A stretch of 64,000 nt of DNA, taken from NCBI GenBank assembly GCA_900759715.1, contig CAAEXF010000132.1, positions 129,074-193,073 of the forward strand. Reading direction: 5' to 3'. A program made the translations under genes and the position numbers. The notes under the pieces were generated by a model. The model saw only the letters and a list, made by a program, of their open reading frames with translations. It did not search any database and was not told the DNA's origin. Positions 25,838-35,271 of the stretch are shown one piece after another; the first letter of the stretch is position 1; every line of letters begins with the position of its first letter. This DNA is from Clostridium_AM sp900759715 (GTDB lineage Bacteria; Bacillota; Clostridia; Clostridiales; Clostridiaceae).

Positions 25838-28081
25838 TTATATTAATTCCAATTCCTCATCGTCTATATCCTCTATACAAGGCAGCATAATAGAAAAAGT
25901 TGTCCCTTTTCCTAAAATACTTTCTATTTCTATTTTTCCCTTATGTTCCTTTATTATTTTATAGCAAACATTTAGTCCTAAGCCAGTACCATTTCTTTTA
26001 GTTGTAAAAAACGGTGTACCTATTTTCTTTAAGTTTTCTTCCGATATGCCTACTCCATTATCCGTTATTCTTATAAACATTTCCTTTGCTGATTCATTAA
26101 AACCAGTTTCAACTTTGAGTTTTGCATTGGTTTTATCAGTCATTGCATCTACAGCATTTTTACAGATATTTAATATAACCTGTTTCAATTCTGCTTCATC
26201 ACACATAACATAACGCTCTTCTTTAGATAGCTGGAAATCAACATCAATGCCTTTTACAAGGGAGGATGACTTAACCATACTTTTTATGGATTGAAATATA
26301 TCAATCATAGAAACTTCCATCAGCTCAGTTTCTCTTGGCTTTGATAGAAATAAGAATTCGCTAATAATTCTGTTCACTTCATCAACTTCTTCATTTATCT
26401 TTAAAGCGTGTTTCTTAACATCCTGTTTTTGTGTCACAGCACTTATTAATTGACTCCTTCCTTTAATTGTTGTAAGAAAATTTCTAGTTTCGTGGACTAT
26501 CTCTGCACCCATTTGTCCAAGCAACGCCAGCTTCTCCTGCTGTATTAGTTTTTGCTGCTCCTTTTTAAATTCCGTTATATCGGTGCCTATGCTTATGCTT
26601 CCAATTATATCTCCGTCAACATTTTTAATTGCAGTTAAATCAAGCAACATATCTTTTTTATTGCCTTTGAAAGAATATATTGATACCTGATAAAACTGCT
26701 TTTTTGTGTTATTTTTTAAAATCAAGTCAGAAGGTTCTGTAAAATTAACTTTTACCAATTGCTTTAATTTATCTATATTCATGCCAATAATATCTTCTCT
26801 GCTTGTTTCCAGTACTTCCTCCAAAGCTTTATTACAAAGAACAACCTTTCCATTTTTATCAAACATTAATATACAGTTGTCTATAGATTTAAGTATTGTT
26901 TCCGTTTGTATATGTAAATTTTCAAGCTCCTGCTCCTTCTTTGTTTCACTAAAAAATACTAATACACCATTTCTAACTCTTTTAGAATTTATTGAAAGCT
27001 TAATATTGTCACCCTTTAGGTTTTTATAAGTTCTGACAATATTTTTTGTGTCTTTTCTATTCTCGAGTAATTTACTTGGAAACTTCTTTGAAAACTCTTC
27101 TTCTGTAAGTCCGTATAATTCATCTCTGTTACAGGCAAATAATCCTTCAAATCTTTTATTAACATATCTTACTTTTCCATTGAGATCATATTCCTCTACC
27201 GCTATTGGAAGTGCGTCAAGTAAATCTTTTAAAGTTTCACTAGTATACTTTAACTCTTTAGTTGTTTTCTCTAAATTTTTATGTTCTGTTTCCAGTTGTT
27301 CATAGGGATAAAGTATTGTGCTGATAAAAATACCCTTAAAAAGAAAATAGTAAGATGTAACTTTCAATATGTGCCCAATAGTCCATGGAATTGAATTCAC
27401 TGTGGTGTATAGGGTAAAACAAATTTCAGTAGAAATACTTATAAGCAGCGATATAAAAATATACTTATATGTTATTACGCCTTCATAATCTAGCTTATCT
27501 TTTATCGCATATAAGCTCATTACATACATACATATAATTCCACACTCTAGTATTACTTTTATAGGTGTAACTCCGTTATTAGTTAGTAGTATAGGCAAAT
27601 AATCATTATAAAGGGCTACAAAGTAGGATACACCTAAAACTATACTCAAGGTAATAAAGAGACTTATCCATTTTTTTAATTTTATTCGAACTAATTCTAT
27701 GGACAAAAATAAGACTATAGATTCGGTAGCCCTACCCAATATCGAGAATTTCAAAGAAATGTCGAAGTGTAGATTATAAGCTGGATTTAAATAGTAAACA
27801 ATGTGTAAAACATCAAAAATAGCAACTGCTAAAAATCCAAAGCCTAGCACATTATAGCTTACTGAGTTGCGGTTATATAAGTACCATACAGATATGAATA
27901 TTGATAAAGCTATAAATACGCATGTTAACTCTAAAACCGTATAATATACATTTAGATATTTTACTACTGTATTATGTATAAAGATTGCAGTAAAAAAGGA
28001 TAAAATTAAAATTGTTAAGAATTTTATTGTTAAAGATTTCATAAAATTTCTTGAATTGAGACTTATAGTATCACTTAACAT
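25838..28081 (-). CDS. membrane histidine kinase with MASE3 and PAS domains
   Basis: The 747-residue protein begins with a seven- or eight-segment membrane sensor domain of the MASE3 type (about residues 15-265, with IFDVLHIVYY). Two PAS domains follow (about 300-400 and 410-515), then a HisKA domain with the phospho-accepting histidine in VHETRNFLTTIKG near 540, and a HATPase domain with the boxes NAVDAM, DNGVGI and GTGLGLNVCYKI. No response regulator is adjacent. In clostridia, orphan kinases of this build often feed the sporulation regulator Spo0A; that role is inference. The start at 28081 is nearer to the GGGGGGGAG ribosome site than 28117. Confidence 0.9.
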   Translation of the reverse strand: MLSDTISLNSRNFMKSLTIKFLTILILSFFTAIFIHNTVVKYLNVYYTVLELTCVFIALSIFISVWYLYNRNSVSYNVLGFGFLAVAIFDVLHIVYYLNPAYNLHFDISLKFSILGRATESIVLFLSIELVRIKLKKWISLFITLSIVLGVSYFVALYNDYLPILLTNNGVTPIKVILECGIICMYVMSLYAIKDKLDYEGVITYKYIFISLLISISTEICFTLYTTVNSIPWTIGHILKVTSYYFLFKGIFISTILYPYEQLETEHKNLEKTTKELKYTSETLKDLLDALPIAVEEYDLNGKVRYVNKRFEGLFACNRDELYGLTEEEFSKKFPSKLLENRKDTKNIVRTYKNLKGDNIKLSINSKRVRNGVLVFFSETKKEQELENLHIQTETILKSIDNCILMFDKNGKVVLCNKALEEVLETSREDIIGMNIDKLKQLVKVNFTEPSDLILKNNTKKQFYQVSIYSFKGNKKDMLLDLTAIKNVDGDIIGSISIGTDITEFKKEQQKLIQQEKLALLGQMGAEIVHETRNFLTTIKGRSQLISAVTQKQDVKKHALKINEEVDEVNRIISEFLFLSKPRETELMEVSMIDIFQSIKSMVKSSSLVKGIDVDFQLSKEERYVMCDEAELKQVILNICKNAVDAMTDKTNAKLKVETGFNESAKEMFIRITDNGVGISEENLKKIGTPFFTTKRNGTGLGLNVCYKIIKEHKGKIEIESILGKGTTFSIMLPCIEDIDDEELELI

Positions 28082-28266
28082 CAATTTTGACTCCCCCCCT
28101 AGGTTGTAAAAACACATCTAGTATATCCTACCATAAATATAAACTTAGCGGAACTCTTTGTATGAAAATATATTATTTTCAAACTAGTAAAAAAATAGAT
28201 AAATCATACTCTTTATACATTTAAAAACCTATTAGAATATTTACTGCCCTCTACTTACCAATAATT

Positions 28267-29235
28267 CTACTTTAACTCCTCAACTAAGTTTTTAGGTACC
28301 TTACCAGCGAGCTCCATAATCATGTTTTCTGCAGCTATCATACTCATAGCATTTCTTGTTGCATGGGTGCCAGAACCTATATGAGGTAAAGTTACTACAT
28401 TATTCATTTCTAAAAGAGGATTATTTTTATCTAAAGGCTCTTTTTCAAATACGTCTAAACCTGCACCTGCTATTTTTCCATCTTTCAATGCCTTAATTAA
28501 AGCTTCTTCATTAACAGTTTGTCCTCTAGAAACATTGATCAATATAGCCGATTTCTTCATCAAGTCAAATTCTCTAATATTAATTAAATGATAAGTTTCC
28601 TTAACAAGGGGAGTTAAAATTACTATAAAATCAGAATTCTTAATAAGGTCCTCTTTAGAAGCATATTTTACTCCTAAAGCATTCTCTATTTCTTCCTTCC
28701 GATGTCTATTGTAATACAATACATCCATATCAAATCCAAATCTGGCTCTTTTAGCTACAACCTGTCCTATTCTTCCCATACCTATTATGCCTAATGTCTT
28801 ATGGTGCACGTCTGTTCCAAAGTACTCTTCTGGGTACTCCTTATCCCATAATCCATCTTTCGTTATCTTATCCATCTCTGGTATTCTTCTTGCTACAGCT
28901 AGTATAAGTGCAAAAGTTAAATCTGCTACAGTATCATTCAAAACATCTGGAGTATTAGTACCTAAAACTCCCCTTTCTTTCATATCTTTAATTATAAAAT
29001 TATCATAACCTACAGACATGTTGCTTACTACCTTTAAATTAGGCATTGCCTCTAAAAATTCTCTATCTATTTTTGTTCCTGCAGTTATTAGCCCATCTAT
29101 GTAATTATATTTTTTTATTATTTCTTCTCTAGGTAAGATCTCATCACTTTCATTCATTTCATAATCCATAAATTCTGAGATATAATTTTGTATTTCCCTG
29201 GAAATTCTTCTTGCTATATATACCTTTGGTTTCAT
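28267..29235 (-). CDS. D-2-hydroxyacid dehydrogenase
   Basis: This 322-residue NAD(P)-dependent oxidoreductase interconverts 2-oxoacids and D-2-hydroxyacids; the closest named enzymes are glyoxylate/2-ketogluconate reductases. The NAD-binding motif LGIIGMGRIGQ is near residue 152, and the catalytic arginine (NVSRGQTVNE), glutamate and histidine (PHIGSGTHATR near 288) are all present. No strong ribosome site precedes the ATG. It is followed on the same strand by no related gene. Confidence 0.88.
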   Translation of the reverse strand: MKPKVYIARRISREIQNYISEFMDYEMNESDEILPREEIIKKYNYIDGLITAGTKIDREFLEAMPNLKVVSNMSVGYDNFIIKDMKERGVLGTNTPDVLNDTVADLTFALILAVARRIPEMDKITKDGLWDKEYPEEYFGTDVHHKTLGIIGMGRIGQVVAKRARFGFDMDVLYYNRHRKEEIENALGVKYASKEDLIKNSDFIVILTPLVKETYHLINIREFDLMKKSAILINVSRGQTVNEEALIKALKDGKIAGAGLDVFEKEPLDKNNPLLEMNNVVTLPHIGSGTHATRNAMSMIAAENMIMELAGKVPKNLVEELK

Positions 29236-29330
29236 AAACTATCTTTAGTGGGCAAGAATATTATAATTATTAAAGCCGCTAAAATACTCACTTCCTTTCT
29301 ATTTTAAAATATTGGTAACTCCCTATTACT

Positions 29331-30029
29331 CTATTTGTCCAATTCTAAATATTTACTGACAACTGCTTTAGCTAAGCATTTTGATGAGTCAATAATATTA
29401 ATTGAAGGAGGTGCTTTTTCTAATACTACATTTAAATCAGTACAGGCTATCACTATATTTTCAATAGATTCCTTTTTTACATCTTCAATAAGTTCATTCC
29501 AAATATCGATATTTTGTGTATTTTCTTTATCTATTTTTATGTTTTGAATAAGATTATTTAATTTTACTTGCCATTCATCTTTAAAAATAAATTCATGGCC
29601 ACTATTTATTATACCTTTTTGATAAATTGTAGATTCAAATGTTGAGCTTGTTGAAAATAGAGTTACCTTCTGTGAAACTACAGGCAATTTTTTAACAGTC
29701 TTCTCTACAATATTTAATAAAGGAACATTAATCGATTCTTTCAATTCTTTAAAATATATATGTGCTGAATTACATGGCATTGCAATAAAACTCACACCAA
29801 TTGATTCAAACTTTTGTAATCCTTCAATTATAGTTTTTTTCATAAGTTCATGATCTATTGGACGGTCAATATAAAATGGAGTAGGTAAAGAATATATCAT
29901 CATTTTTGGAAACTCATCATCGTATTTTGCTCCATATTGAATTTGACATTCATCAACAACCAAATCAACAAATGGTGCTGTCGACCTTGGCCCCATTCCA
30001 GCTAAGATTCCAATTAATTTTTCATTCAT
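29331..30029 (-). CDS. aspartate/glutamate racemase-family protein
   Basis: The 232-residue protein starts with GILAGMGPRSTAPF, the signature of amino-acid (aspartate) racemases. Both catalytic cysteines are seen, in AMPCNSAH near residue 83 and in IACTDLN near 195. It would turn an L-amino acid into the D-form without PLP; the substrate is probably aspartate or glutamate. It starts after AAAAGGAGAT. Upstream lies an unrelated small membrane protein. Confidence 0.88.
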   Translation of the reverse strand: MNEKLIGILAGMGPRSTAPFVDLVVDECQIQYGAKYDDEFPKMMIYSLPTPFYIDRPIDHELMKKTIIEGLQKFESIGVSFIAMPCNSAHIYFKELKESINVPLLNIVEKTVKKLPVVSQKVTLFSTSSTFESTIYQKGIINSGHEFIFKDEWQVKLNNLIQNIKIDKENTQNIDIWNELIEDVKKESIENIVIACTDLNVVLEKAPPSINIIDSSKCLAKAVVSKYLELDK

Positions 30030-30116
30030 TTAAGTTATCTCCTTTTAAGATGTAAATTTATTTAACTATATAACATTAAAATTGTTGTCTTTCATACTTT
30101 TGTAATAACCACTATA

Positions 30117-30596
30117 TTAATTAATATTTTCAGAAAGATAATAATCACCATTGATTGGGTTAAATCCATAAGTTTTTAGTTCACCAGCCTCTTTAACTCT
30201 AATTAAATATATTCTATTAATGAATATATTGGGGCTATTAATCATTCGAAGAGATTTAGCATTAGTAGGTATAACAATAATAGATTTTTGACTTTTTATT
30301 TTTTCTATTGCTTGATTATATGTGTATGCAGGCTTATTATACCAAAGTAAAACTGGAATAATAATTATTAATAATAAAGTTATAATGAGGTAAGCGATGT
30401 TATTTTCCTTAGATTTTTTATTGATTTTTGATACTGAAAAAAATATCAGTACAAAATAATTGCCAAAGCATATGCTGTATCTTATTACTCCTGAGTAAAT
30501 TACATTGTTAATGTAAATAAATAAAAATAATTCAATTAAATTTAACAGTATAATAATTATTGGCAAAGCAAATGAACCTTTATTCTTCATATTCAT
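30117..30596 (-). CDS. hypothetical membrane protein, 159 residues
   Basis: The first 90 residues hold three hydrophobic segments; a soluble C-terminal half of about 65 residues follows (IEKIKSQKSIIVIPTN...). It starts from an ATG 6 bases after AGGTGG, so it is probably real. I do not recognise the family. It lies 87 bases before the racemase gene on the same strand. Confidence 0.7.
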   Translation of the reverse strand: MNMKNKGSFALPIIIILLNLIELFLFIYINNVIYSGVIRYSICFGNYFVLIFFSVSKINKKSKENNIAYLIITLLLIIIIPVLLWYNKPAYTYNQAIEKIKSQKSIIVIPTNAKSLRMINSPNIFINRIYLIRVKEAGELKTYGFNPINGDYYLSENIN

Positions 30597-30892
30597 ATAA
30601 ATCCACCTTTACAATATATTCTTATAAGAAGGATCTGTATTATTTATCTTTTTATTTATTAAATCGTTCATCTCCAAGAATGCTGTATAGTTTATTTATC
30701 GGACTGTTTTGATTTTTTAATATGTACTATACACATTAAAACCAAGATAATAAACATATTGACTTGAGGACATACTATTACAGTAGCATAACTCATTGAA
30801 AAGAAAGGGTCTATACTTTTTTGTGTATTACCATTATAATATTATAATATTAATGCTGACTACCATGCAAATTAAGAAATAGAGGTGTCAAA

Positions 30893-31447
30893 TTGAAAAA
30901 GATTAAATTACAAAACAGACCTTTTGGCCCGTTTCCTACTATACTTGTAGGAGCGGATGTGAACGGGAAGCCTAATTATGTTACTGTAGGTGCATGCGGA
31001 GTGGTAAGTCTTAAGCCAGTGCTATATGTATCGCTTAAGGATAGTCACTACACAACTTTAGGTATTAAGGAAAGCGGTTACTTCAGTGTCAACATACCTT
31101 CTGCTGACTTAGTTCAAAAGACCGATTATTGTGGTATAGTATCGGGGCATAAAACAGACAAGTCTAATTTGTTTACATCCTTTTATGATGAACTTGGAAA
31201 AGCACCAATGGCTGAAGAATGCACGATGAATTTTCTATGTAAAGTTATCCAAACCATTCCTGTTTTTGATTTTCAAATGTTTTTAGGAGAAATAGAGGCT
31301 GTATACATTAATGAGGAATGCCTGACAGATGGCAAACCTGACCCATTAAAAATTAACCCACTGATTATGATGGGTTTAAATTATTATGATTTAGGCAAAG
31401 ACGTAGGTACTTTATTTAAAACAGGTTTAGAAATATCACCTAAATAA
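30893..31447 (+). CDS. flavin reductase-like FMN-binding protein (flavoredoxin type)
   Basis: The 184-residue soluble protein belongs to the flavin reductase-like family: PFGPFPTILVGAD near residue 7, VSLKDSHYTTLGIKESGYFSVN near 47 and an extended barrel. It binds FMN and passes electrons or reduces flavin. The TTG start follows AGAGGTG. It is monocistronic, followed 30 bases later by an IS3 remnant. Confidence 0.87.
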   Translation: MKKIKLQNRPFGPFPTILVGADVNGKPNYVTVGACGVVSLKPVLYVSLKDSHYTTLGIKESGYFSVNIPSADLVQKTDYCGIVSGHKTDKSNLFTSFYDELGKAPMAEECTMNFLCKVIQTIPVFDFQMFLGEIEAVYINEECLTDGKPDPLKINPLIMMGLNYYDLGKDVGTLFKTGLEISPK

Positions 31448-31471
31448 TTAAATAAGGACTATCCTTATTGA

Positions 31472-31690
31472 TATGCTCCCCTTGTGGTAGACAGTTAAAA
31501 TAATAAAACTGTTTATTTCAAGGGAGGCATATTTTTTATGGTGCGAAAAGCGAAAATTTCATTTGAGCAGAAATTATCTGCCGTTAAAGATTATCTGGAA
31601 GGCAGGAAAAGCCTAGATCAACTAGCAAATGAACATAATGTTGCTAAAAGTTCTGTGAAACAATGGATTTCAGTGTATAACTCTCCTGTC
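31472..31690 (+). mobile_element. left-end fragment of an IS3-family element
   Basis: About 65 bases of terminal-type sequence starting TATGCTCCCCTTGTGGTAGA, with an internal AAGGGAGGCAT that complements it, precede a truncated transposase orfA. Homology stops near 31680 and no orfB or right end follows, so the copy is dead. Confidence 0.6.
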
Positions 31691-31705
31691 CTACCATTCT
31701 ATTAA
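31538..31705 (+). pseudogene. IS3-family transposase orfA, truncated
   Basis: Translation gives 55 residues beginning MVRKAKISFEQKLSAVKDYL and including a helix-turn-helix (SLDQLANEHNVAKSSVKQW). OrfA proteins are normally about 90-170 residues and are followed by orfB. The last nine residues (YNSPVLPFY) are probably foreign sequence past the break. Confidence 0.7.
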
Positions 31706-31842
31706 TCATTAAATTTGTAAACTCTAATCAAATCTTTAATAGTTGTTGCTACTATTCCTAAAATTAATATACTTCCACCTATAATGTATAATAGCATTGA
31801 CATGTAATGAGAAACATCAATAATAAAACTTTGATTAACCAC
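31702..31842 (-). CDS. possible small membrane protein, 46 residues
   Basis: A reverse-strand frame from a GTG at 31842 encodes one clear membrane helix (YIIGGSILILGIVATT) followed by a charged tail (KDLIRVYKFND). The ribosome site is weak (GTGAG). Its stop codon overlaps the end of the truncated orfA. It may be a real small protein or a relic; I do not recognise it. Confidence 0.35.
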   Translation of the reverse strand: MVNQSFIIDVSHYMSMLLYIIGGSILILGIVATTIKDLIRVYKFND

Positions 31843-32028
31843 ATCTCACTAAAACAAATTTACACTTTATACCAATGTCTTAATTATATAATTTTTGTTT
31901 ACACAAATAAAGGAGTTATATAATTAAATTACGGCATAAGTATTCTTTAGCAGTTGAATAATATGGCATCTATGATATAATTTTAAAGTAAAAATTATTT
32001 ATATTTTCTAATTATGAGGTGAATGAAT

Positions 32029-32934
32029 ATGACATATACACATGGGGATAATGGTGATAAAGAATTATCCGAAAATCACAGAGATTCAGTATCTTTTCCG
32101 AGTATAAGTCTACCTAATCTTAGAATTGATTGTGAAAAGTGTTTCGGCTTGTGCTGTGTTGCTCTGTACTTTTCGGCTTCAGAAGGCTTCCCAAAGGACA
32201 AAGATGCTGGCAAGCCTTGCATAAACCTACAATCAGATTTTCGCTGTTCTGTTCACAAAAATCTTAAAAATAAGGGACTTAAAGGCTGCACTGCTTATGA
32301 CTGCTTTGGAGCAGGACAAAAGGTTGCTCAAGTTACCTATGGTGGACATGACTGGCGACAAGCCCCAGAATCAGCGAAGGAAATGTTTGAGGTGTTCCTG
32401 ATTATGAGACAACTTCATGAAATGTTATGGTATCTGATAGAAGCATTTACGCTACAAACAGACCTTCATATCAAAGATGAGATTAGCTTCATGATCAGCG
32501 AGACGGAGCGTCTTACTCATCTTAGTGCTAGCTCTCTCATAGGACTTGATTTGGTAGCACATAGAAACAAAGTTAACTCACTACTTTCACAGACAAGCGA
32601 GCTTGTAAGAACTAAAGCTCGCAGAGAAGATAAAACTCCTTCAAAACATCAAAAGACTATCTCTAAAAAATTAGATTTTATTGGTGCAGACCTTAGAAAA
32701 ACTAATCTAAGAGGTGCAGACTTAAGAGGAGCATATCTTATTGCTGCTAACCTTAGAGGAGTGGATTTAAGTGGAGCTGATCTTATTGGAGCTGATTTGA
32801 GAGATACTGACCTCAGAGGTGCAAACCTCACAAACAGCATTTTTCTTACCCAATCCCAGATCAACACGGCAAAGGGTGACTTCAATACAAAGTTACCGAT
32901 GTCACTGACTCGTCCAACGTCTTGGTCAAAATAA
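32029..32934 (+). CDS. pentapeptide-repeat protein with N-terminal cysteine cluster
   Basis: The 301-residue protein has two parts. Residues 30-100 hold a cysteine-rich cluster (CEKCFGLCCVALYF, then CINL, FRCSVHK, GCTAYDC), likely a metal or iron-sulfur site like that of the CxxxCxxCC family. A helical linker follows, then from about residue 215 a run of roughly 13 pentapeptides of the A(D/N)LR(G/E) type (GADLRKTNLRGADLRGAYL), which fold as a right-handed beta helix. The function is unknown. The ATG at 32029 has better spacing to GAGGT than the ATG at 32023. Confidence 0.85.
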   Translation: MTYTHGDNGDKELSENHRDSVSFPSISLPNLRIDCEKCFGLCCVALYFSASEGFPKDKDAGKPCINLQSDFRCSVHKNLKNKGLKGCTAYDCFGAGQKVAQVTYGGHDWRQAPESAKEMFEVFLIMRQLHEMLWYLIEAFTLQTDLHIKDEISFMISETERLTHLSASSLIGLDLVAHRNKVNSLLSQTSELVRTKARREDKTPSKHQKTISKKLDFIGADLRKTNLRGADLRGAYLIAANLRGVDLSGADLIGADLRDTDLRGANLTNSIFLTQSQINTAKGDFNTKLPMSLTRPTSWSK

Positions 32935-33092
32935 TTAACTGTCTAACAAAAATAAAAGACTTTGCAAATGTGCAGATTTATTTTGTTATGTAAAATATGT
33001 TTTAATATAGTGTTGAAAATTTATAGATTTTTAATGGAAGTTGATAACAACTTCCATTAATTTATATTTTAATAATATTGGGAAAATATCAC

Positions 33093-33215
33093 TTAATTAT
33101 CTCCACGACCATCTATTCCTACCAAAAGGGTTGAATGCTTTCTTTGTAAATTCTCCATGGTAATTAATAATTGTTCAAATGATTTAAATGTTTCCCTAAT
33201 ACTTTTGAAATTCAT
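33093..33215 (-). CDS. possible 40-residue peptide
   Basis: The frame reads MNFKSIRETFKSFEQLLITM and ends with STLLVGIDGRGDN. Codon use looks protein-like, and GGGAGG lies about 12 bases upstream, which is long. Its ATG overlaps the stop (ATGA) of a 63-codon upstream frame at 33212-33403 that itself has no ribosome site. The peptide could be a small protein or a relic of a longer gene. Confidence 0.35.
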   Translation of the reverse strand: MNFKSIRETFKSFEQLLITMENLQRKHSTLLVGIDGRGDN

Positions 33216-33471
33216 ATCTTAATTAATCCTCCCATCAAGATAGATATTAGAATAGGCTTTTCCCTAGGCAAATCTAAATTTCTTAATTTCCTGTTACTTG
33301 ATCTCCTTGTTAACCTAATACAAGCACTTTTTTTAAATAAGAAAGTAACTGCTTTTGTTGTGACATCTGTTACTAGAAAGGAGAGCCGTTCAAAAATAAA
33401 CATTCAGTATTTTTGTGCTCTCCCCTTAGCATTAAAACACTTCTTTCTATTAGTTCTTTATCTGTGGTAAA

Positions 33472-33792
33472 TTACTGGGAAGATACTAATTTCAGTCCTA
33501 TAGCTCCTATTACTATAAATCCAATACAAATTAATCGAATTGGGTTTACAGATTCATTGAATAATATTATTCCTAAAATTCCAGTACCAACAGTACCGAT
33601 TCCAGTCCAAATTGCATATGCAGTTCCTAATGGAATGTTTTTCATGGCTAGTGATAGAAAGTAAAAACTTGCTATCATCCCTAATATGGTAAGCACACTT
33701 GGTACAAGTTTTGTAAATCCATATGAATACTTTAAACCGATAGCCCAAGCCACCTCAAAAACTCCTGCTATAATTAAAAACAACCATTGCAT
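33472..33792 (-). CDS. gdx: small multidrug resistance-family guanidinium exporter (Gdx/SugE type)
   Basis: This 106-residue four-helix protein belongs to the SMR family. The essential glutamate lies in AGVFEVAWAIGLKYSYGFT (about residue 13), and the sequence GLKYSYGFT is characteristic of the Gdx/SugE branch that swaps guanidinium for protons, rather than EmrE-like drug exporters. A guanidine-I riboswitch stands in the leader, which fixes the substrate assignment. The ATG at 33792 is 8 bases after AAGGAG. It works as an antiparallel dimer in the cell membrane. Confidence 0.9.
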   Translation of the reverse strand: MQWLFLIIAGVFEVAWAIGLKYSYGFTKLVPSVLTILGMIASFYFLSLAMKNIPLGTAYAIWTGIGTVGTGILGIILFNESVNPIRLICIGFIVIGAIGLKLVSSQ

Positions 33793-33840
33793 AATTTTCA
33801 CTCCTTCTAATTTTAAGTATTCTAATTAACTATTCTCCTT

Positions 33841-33885
33841 TCATTAAAAATCAAAAAATAAAAAAACCTAGAACAATATATTAAA
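33841..33885 (-). terminator. expression-platform terminator of the guanidine riboswitch
   Basis: On the reverse strand the 3' end of the aptamer, CCTGGGA, can pair (with two G-U pairs) with TTCTAGG, followed by TTTTTTTATTTTTT. This would be a terminator competing with the aptamer, as usual for ykkC-I switches. Confidence 0.6.
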
Positions 33886-33990
33886 ATATCTCCCAGGCTT
33901 TTGTCCTTCCGTGAACACAGCTTAACTGTGCGTTTTATCTTGGACCAGACCAGCTAATAATTTCAAACTGCGGAACCCTATAAAACTTTT
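33883..33990 (-). promoter_or_regulatory. guanidine-I (ykkC) riboswitch
   Basis: On the reverse strand the conserved blocks appear in order: AGGGTTCCGC, GCTGGTCTGGTCCAAGA, AAACGC, then the hairpin CACAGTTAAGCTGTG, ACGGAAGGACAAAAGCCTGGG and AGA. These are the hallmark nucleotides of the ykkC guanidine-I aptamer. It precedes the gdx start by about 90 bases and should raise expression when guanidine is bound. Confidence 0.9.
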
Positions 33991-34152
33991 TTAAATACAT
34001 ATATTCGGTTTTCCTATTGTAAAGATAGCAAAATATGTGAGGCTTGTCAATATCTATTTTCATGGCACTGTCATATTATGTATTATTTTTTGTTAAGATA
34101 GAACAGCTAAGTACTTGCTTAGATTTTATAGACTTAAATATATAATTCTGTT

Positions 34153-34602
34153 TTATTCTCTTAAAAATTTATCAATATTATCGTTTATTGCTACTTCTGA
34201 AAATGCTATGATAGTTTCTGTTATTGCATATTCCGATATTTCATTTATAAACTCTTCTATCTCGTTTAAAGATTTAACGGATAATTTAATCAAAAAACAT
34301 CCGTCACCGGCAATTCTGTAACACCATTCACTTCGTTTATAATCCTTAATAAATACCTTAAATTTTTCATACCCTCCATTTTTCATGGTTAACTTAATTA
34401 TACAATCAATAGACAAGCCAAGTTTCTTTTTATTTATTTTAATTGTATAACCTTCAATAATTCCATCGTCTTCAAGTCTTCTTACTCTTTCAGCAACAGA
34501 TGGCGCAGAAAGATTTATACGTTTTGATAACTCTCTTATAGATAACCTGCTATTTTTTTGTAACTCTTCTAAAATTGACATATCTATCTCATCAATTTTC
34601 AT
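34153..34602 (-). CDS. Lrp/AsnC-family regulator
   Basis: The 149-residue protein has the Lrp winged helix at residues 1-60 (IDMSILEELQKNSRLSIREL) and the RAM ligand-binding domain at about 68-145. It is divergent from a small AhpD-like protein gene; the 137-base gap is AT-rich and presumably holds its target promoter. The ligand is unknown, commonly an amino acid. The start follows GGGGGATAAG. Confidence 0.87.
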   Translation of the reverse strand: MKIDEIDMSILEELQKNSRLSIRELSKRINLSAPSVAERVRRLEDDGIIEGYTIKINKKKLGLSIDCIIKLTMKNGGYEKFKVFIKDYKRSEWCYRIAGDGCFLIKLSVKSLNEIEEFINEISEYAITETIIAFSEVAINDNIDKFLRE

Positions 34603-34739
34603 TTATAACTTATCCCCCTAATTATTATTTCAAATAATACATTTATTATTATATTACATTTCATATTTAATACAATATCGCTACTACACTTTGTATAATA
34701 TTAATTGTTAATGAAATATATTTATAAAGGAGAGATACT

Positions 34740-35156
34740 ATGGCAAGAATAACTTTTTCACAAGAAGGACTTACACCATTTGAACAATTATTAGGTCATA
34801 ATAAAGAGATACTAGAAAAATGGTCTTCTTTAGAGGAGTGCATTTTTAATAGTAATACATTTACACCTGAATTAAAGGAGCAATTAAGGCGTACCCTTGC
34901 TTTTAATAATGGATGTCAATATTGCATGGCTAAAGGTAAACCCTCCAATCAAATAACTGATTCGAAAATTTTAATTGCTACTAAAATAGCCGATATAGTT
35001 TCTAAGAATCACATTATTGATGATAAACATTTTAATCTATTAAAAAATGAATTTAGTGACAAAGAAATTTCTGAACTTTTAGCCTTAATATGCTTTATAA
35101 CAGCTTCACAAAAATTCGGAGCATTACTAGATTTACAACCAAGCTGTCCAATTTAA
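34740..35156 (+). CDS. carboxymuconolactone decarboxylase/AhpD-like protein
   Basis: This 138-residue helical protein carries the CxxC signature of the AhpD/CMD fold in FNNGCQYCMAKGKP near residue 60. AhpD proteins pass electrons to peroxiredoxins; others have unknown roles. It is transcribed away from an Lrp-type regulator and starts from an ATG after AAAGGAGAG. Confidence 0.75.
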   Translation: MARITFSQEGLTPFEQLLGHNKEILEKWSSLEECIFNSNTFTPELKEQLRRTLAFNNGCQYCMAKGKPSNQITDSKILIATKIADIVSKNHIIDDKHFNLLKNEFSDKEISELLALICFITASQKFGALLDLQPSCPI

Positions 35157-35271
35157 ATTATTAGGCAATAATTTAGCATTTATATATTATTTTCAGTTAA
35201 TTTATATCATAATTATTGCTGCACAAAAGATTCTAGCATGAGTATCACAATGTTTAAAATATGATGTCAAA

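Noticed and set aside
32649..32885. A 78-codon serine/leucine-repeat frame on the reverse strand
   Set aside because: It is the antisense shadow of the pentapeptide repeats.
33212..33403. A 63-codon frame on the reverse strand
   Set aside because: No ribosome site and no recognisable fold; kept only as context for the 40-codon frame after it.
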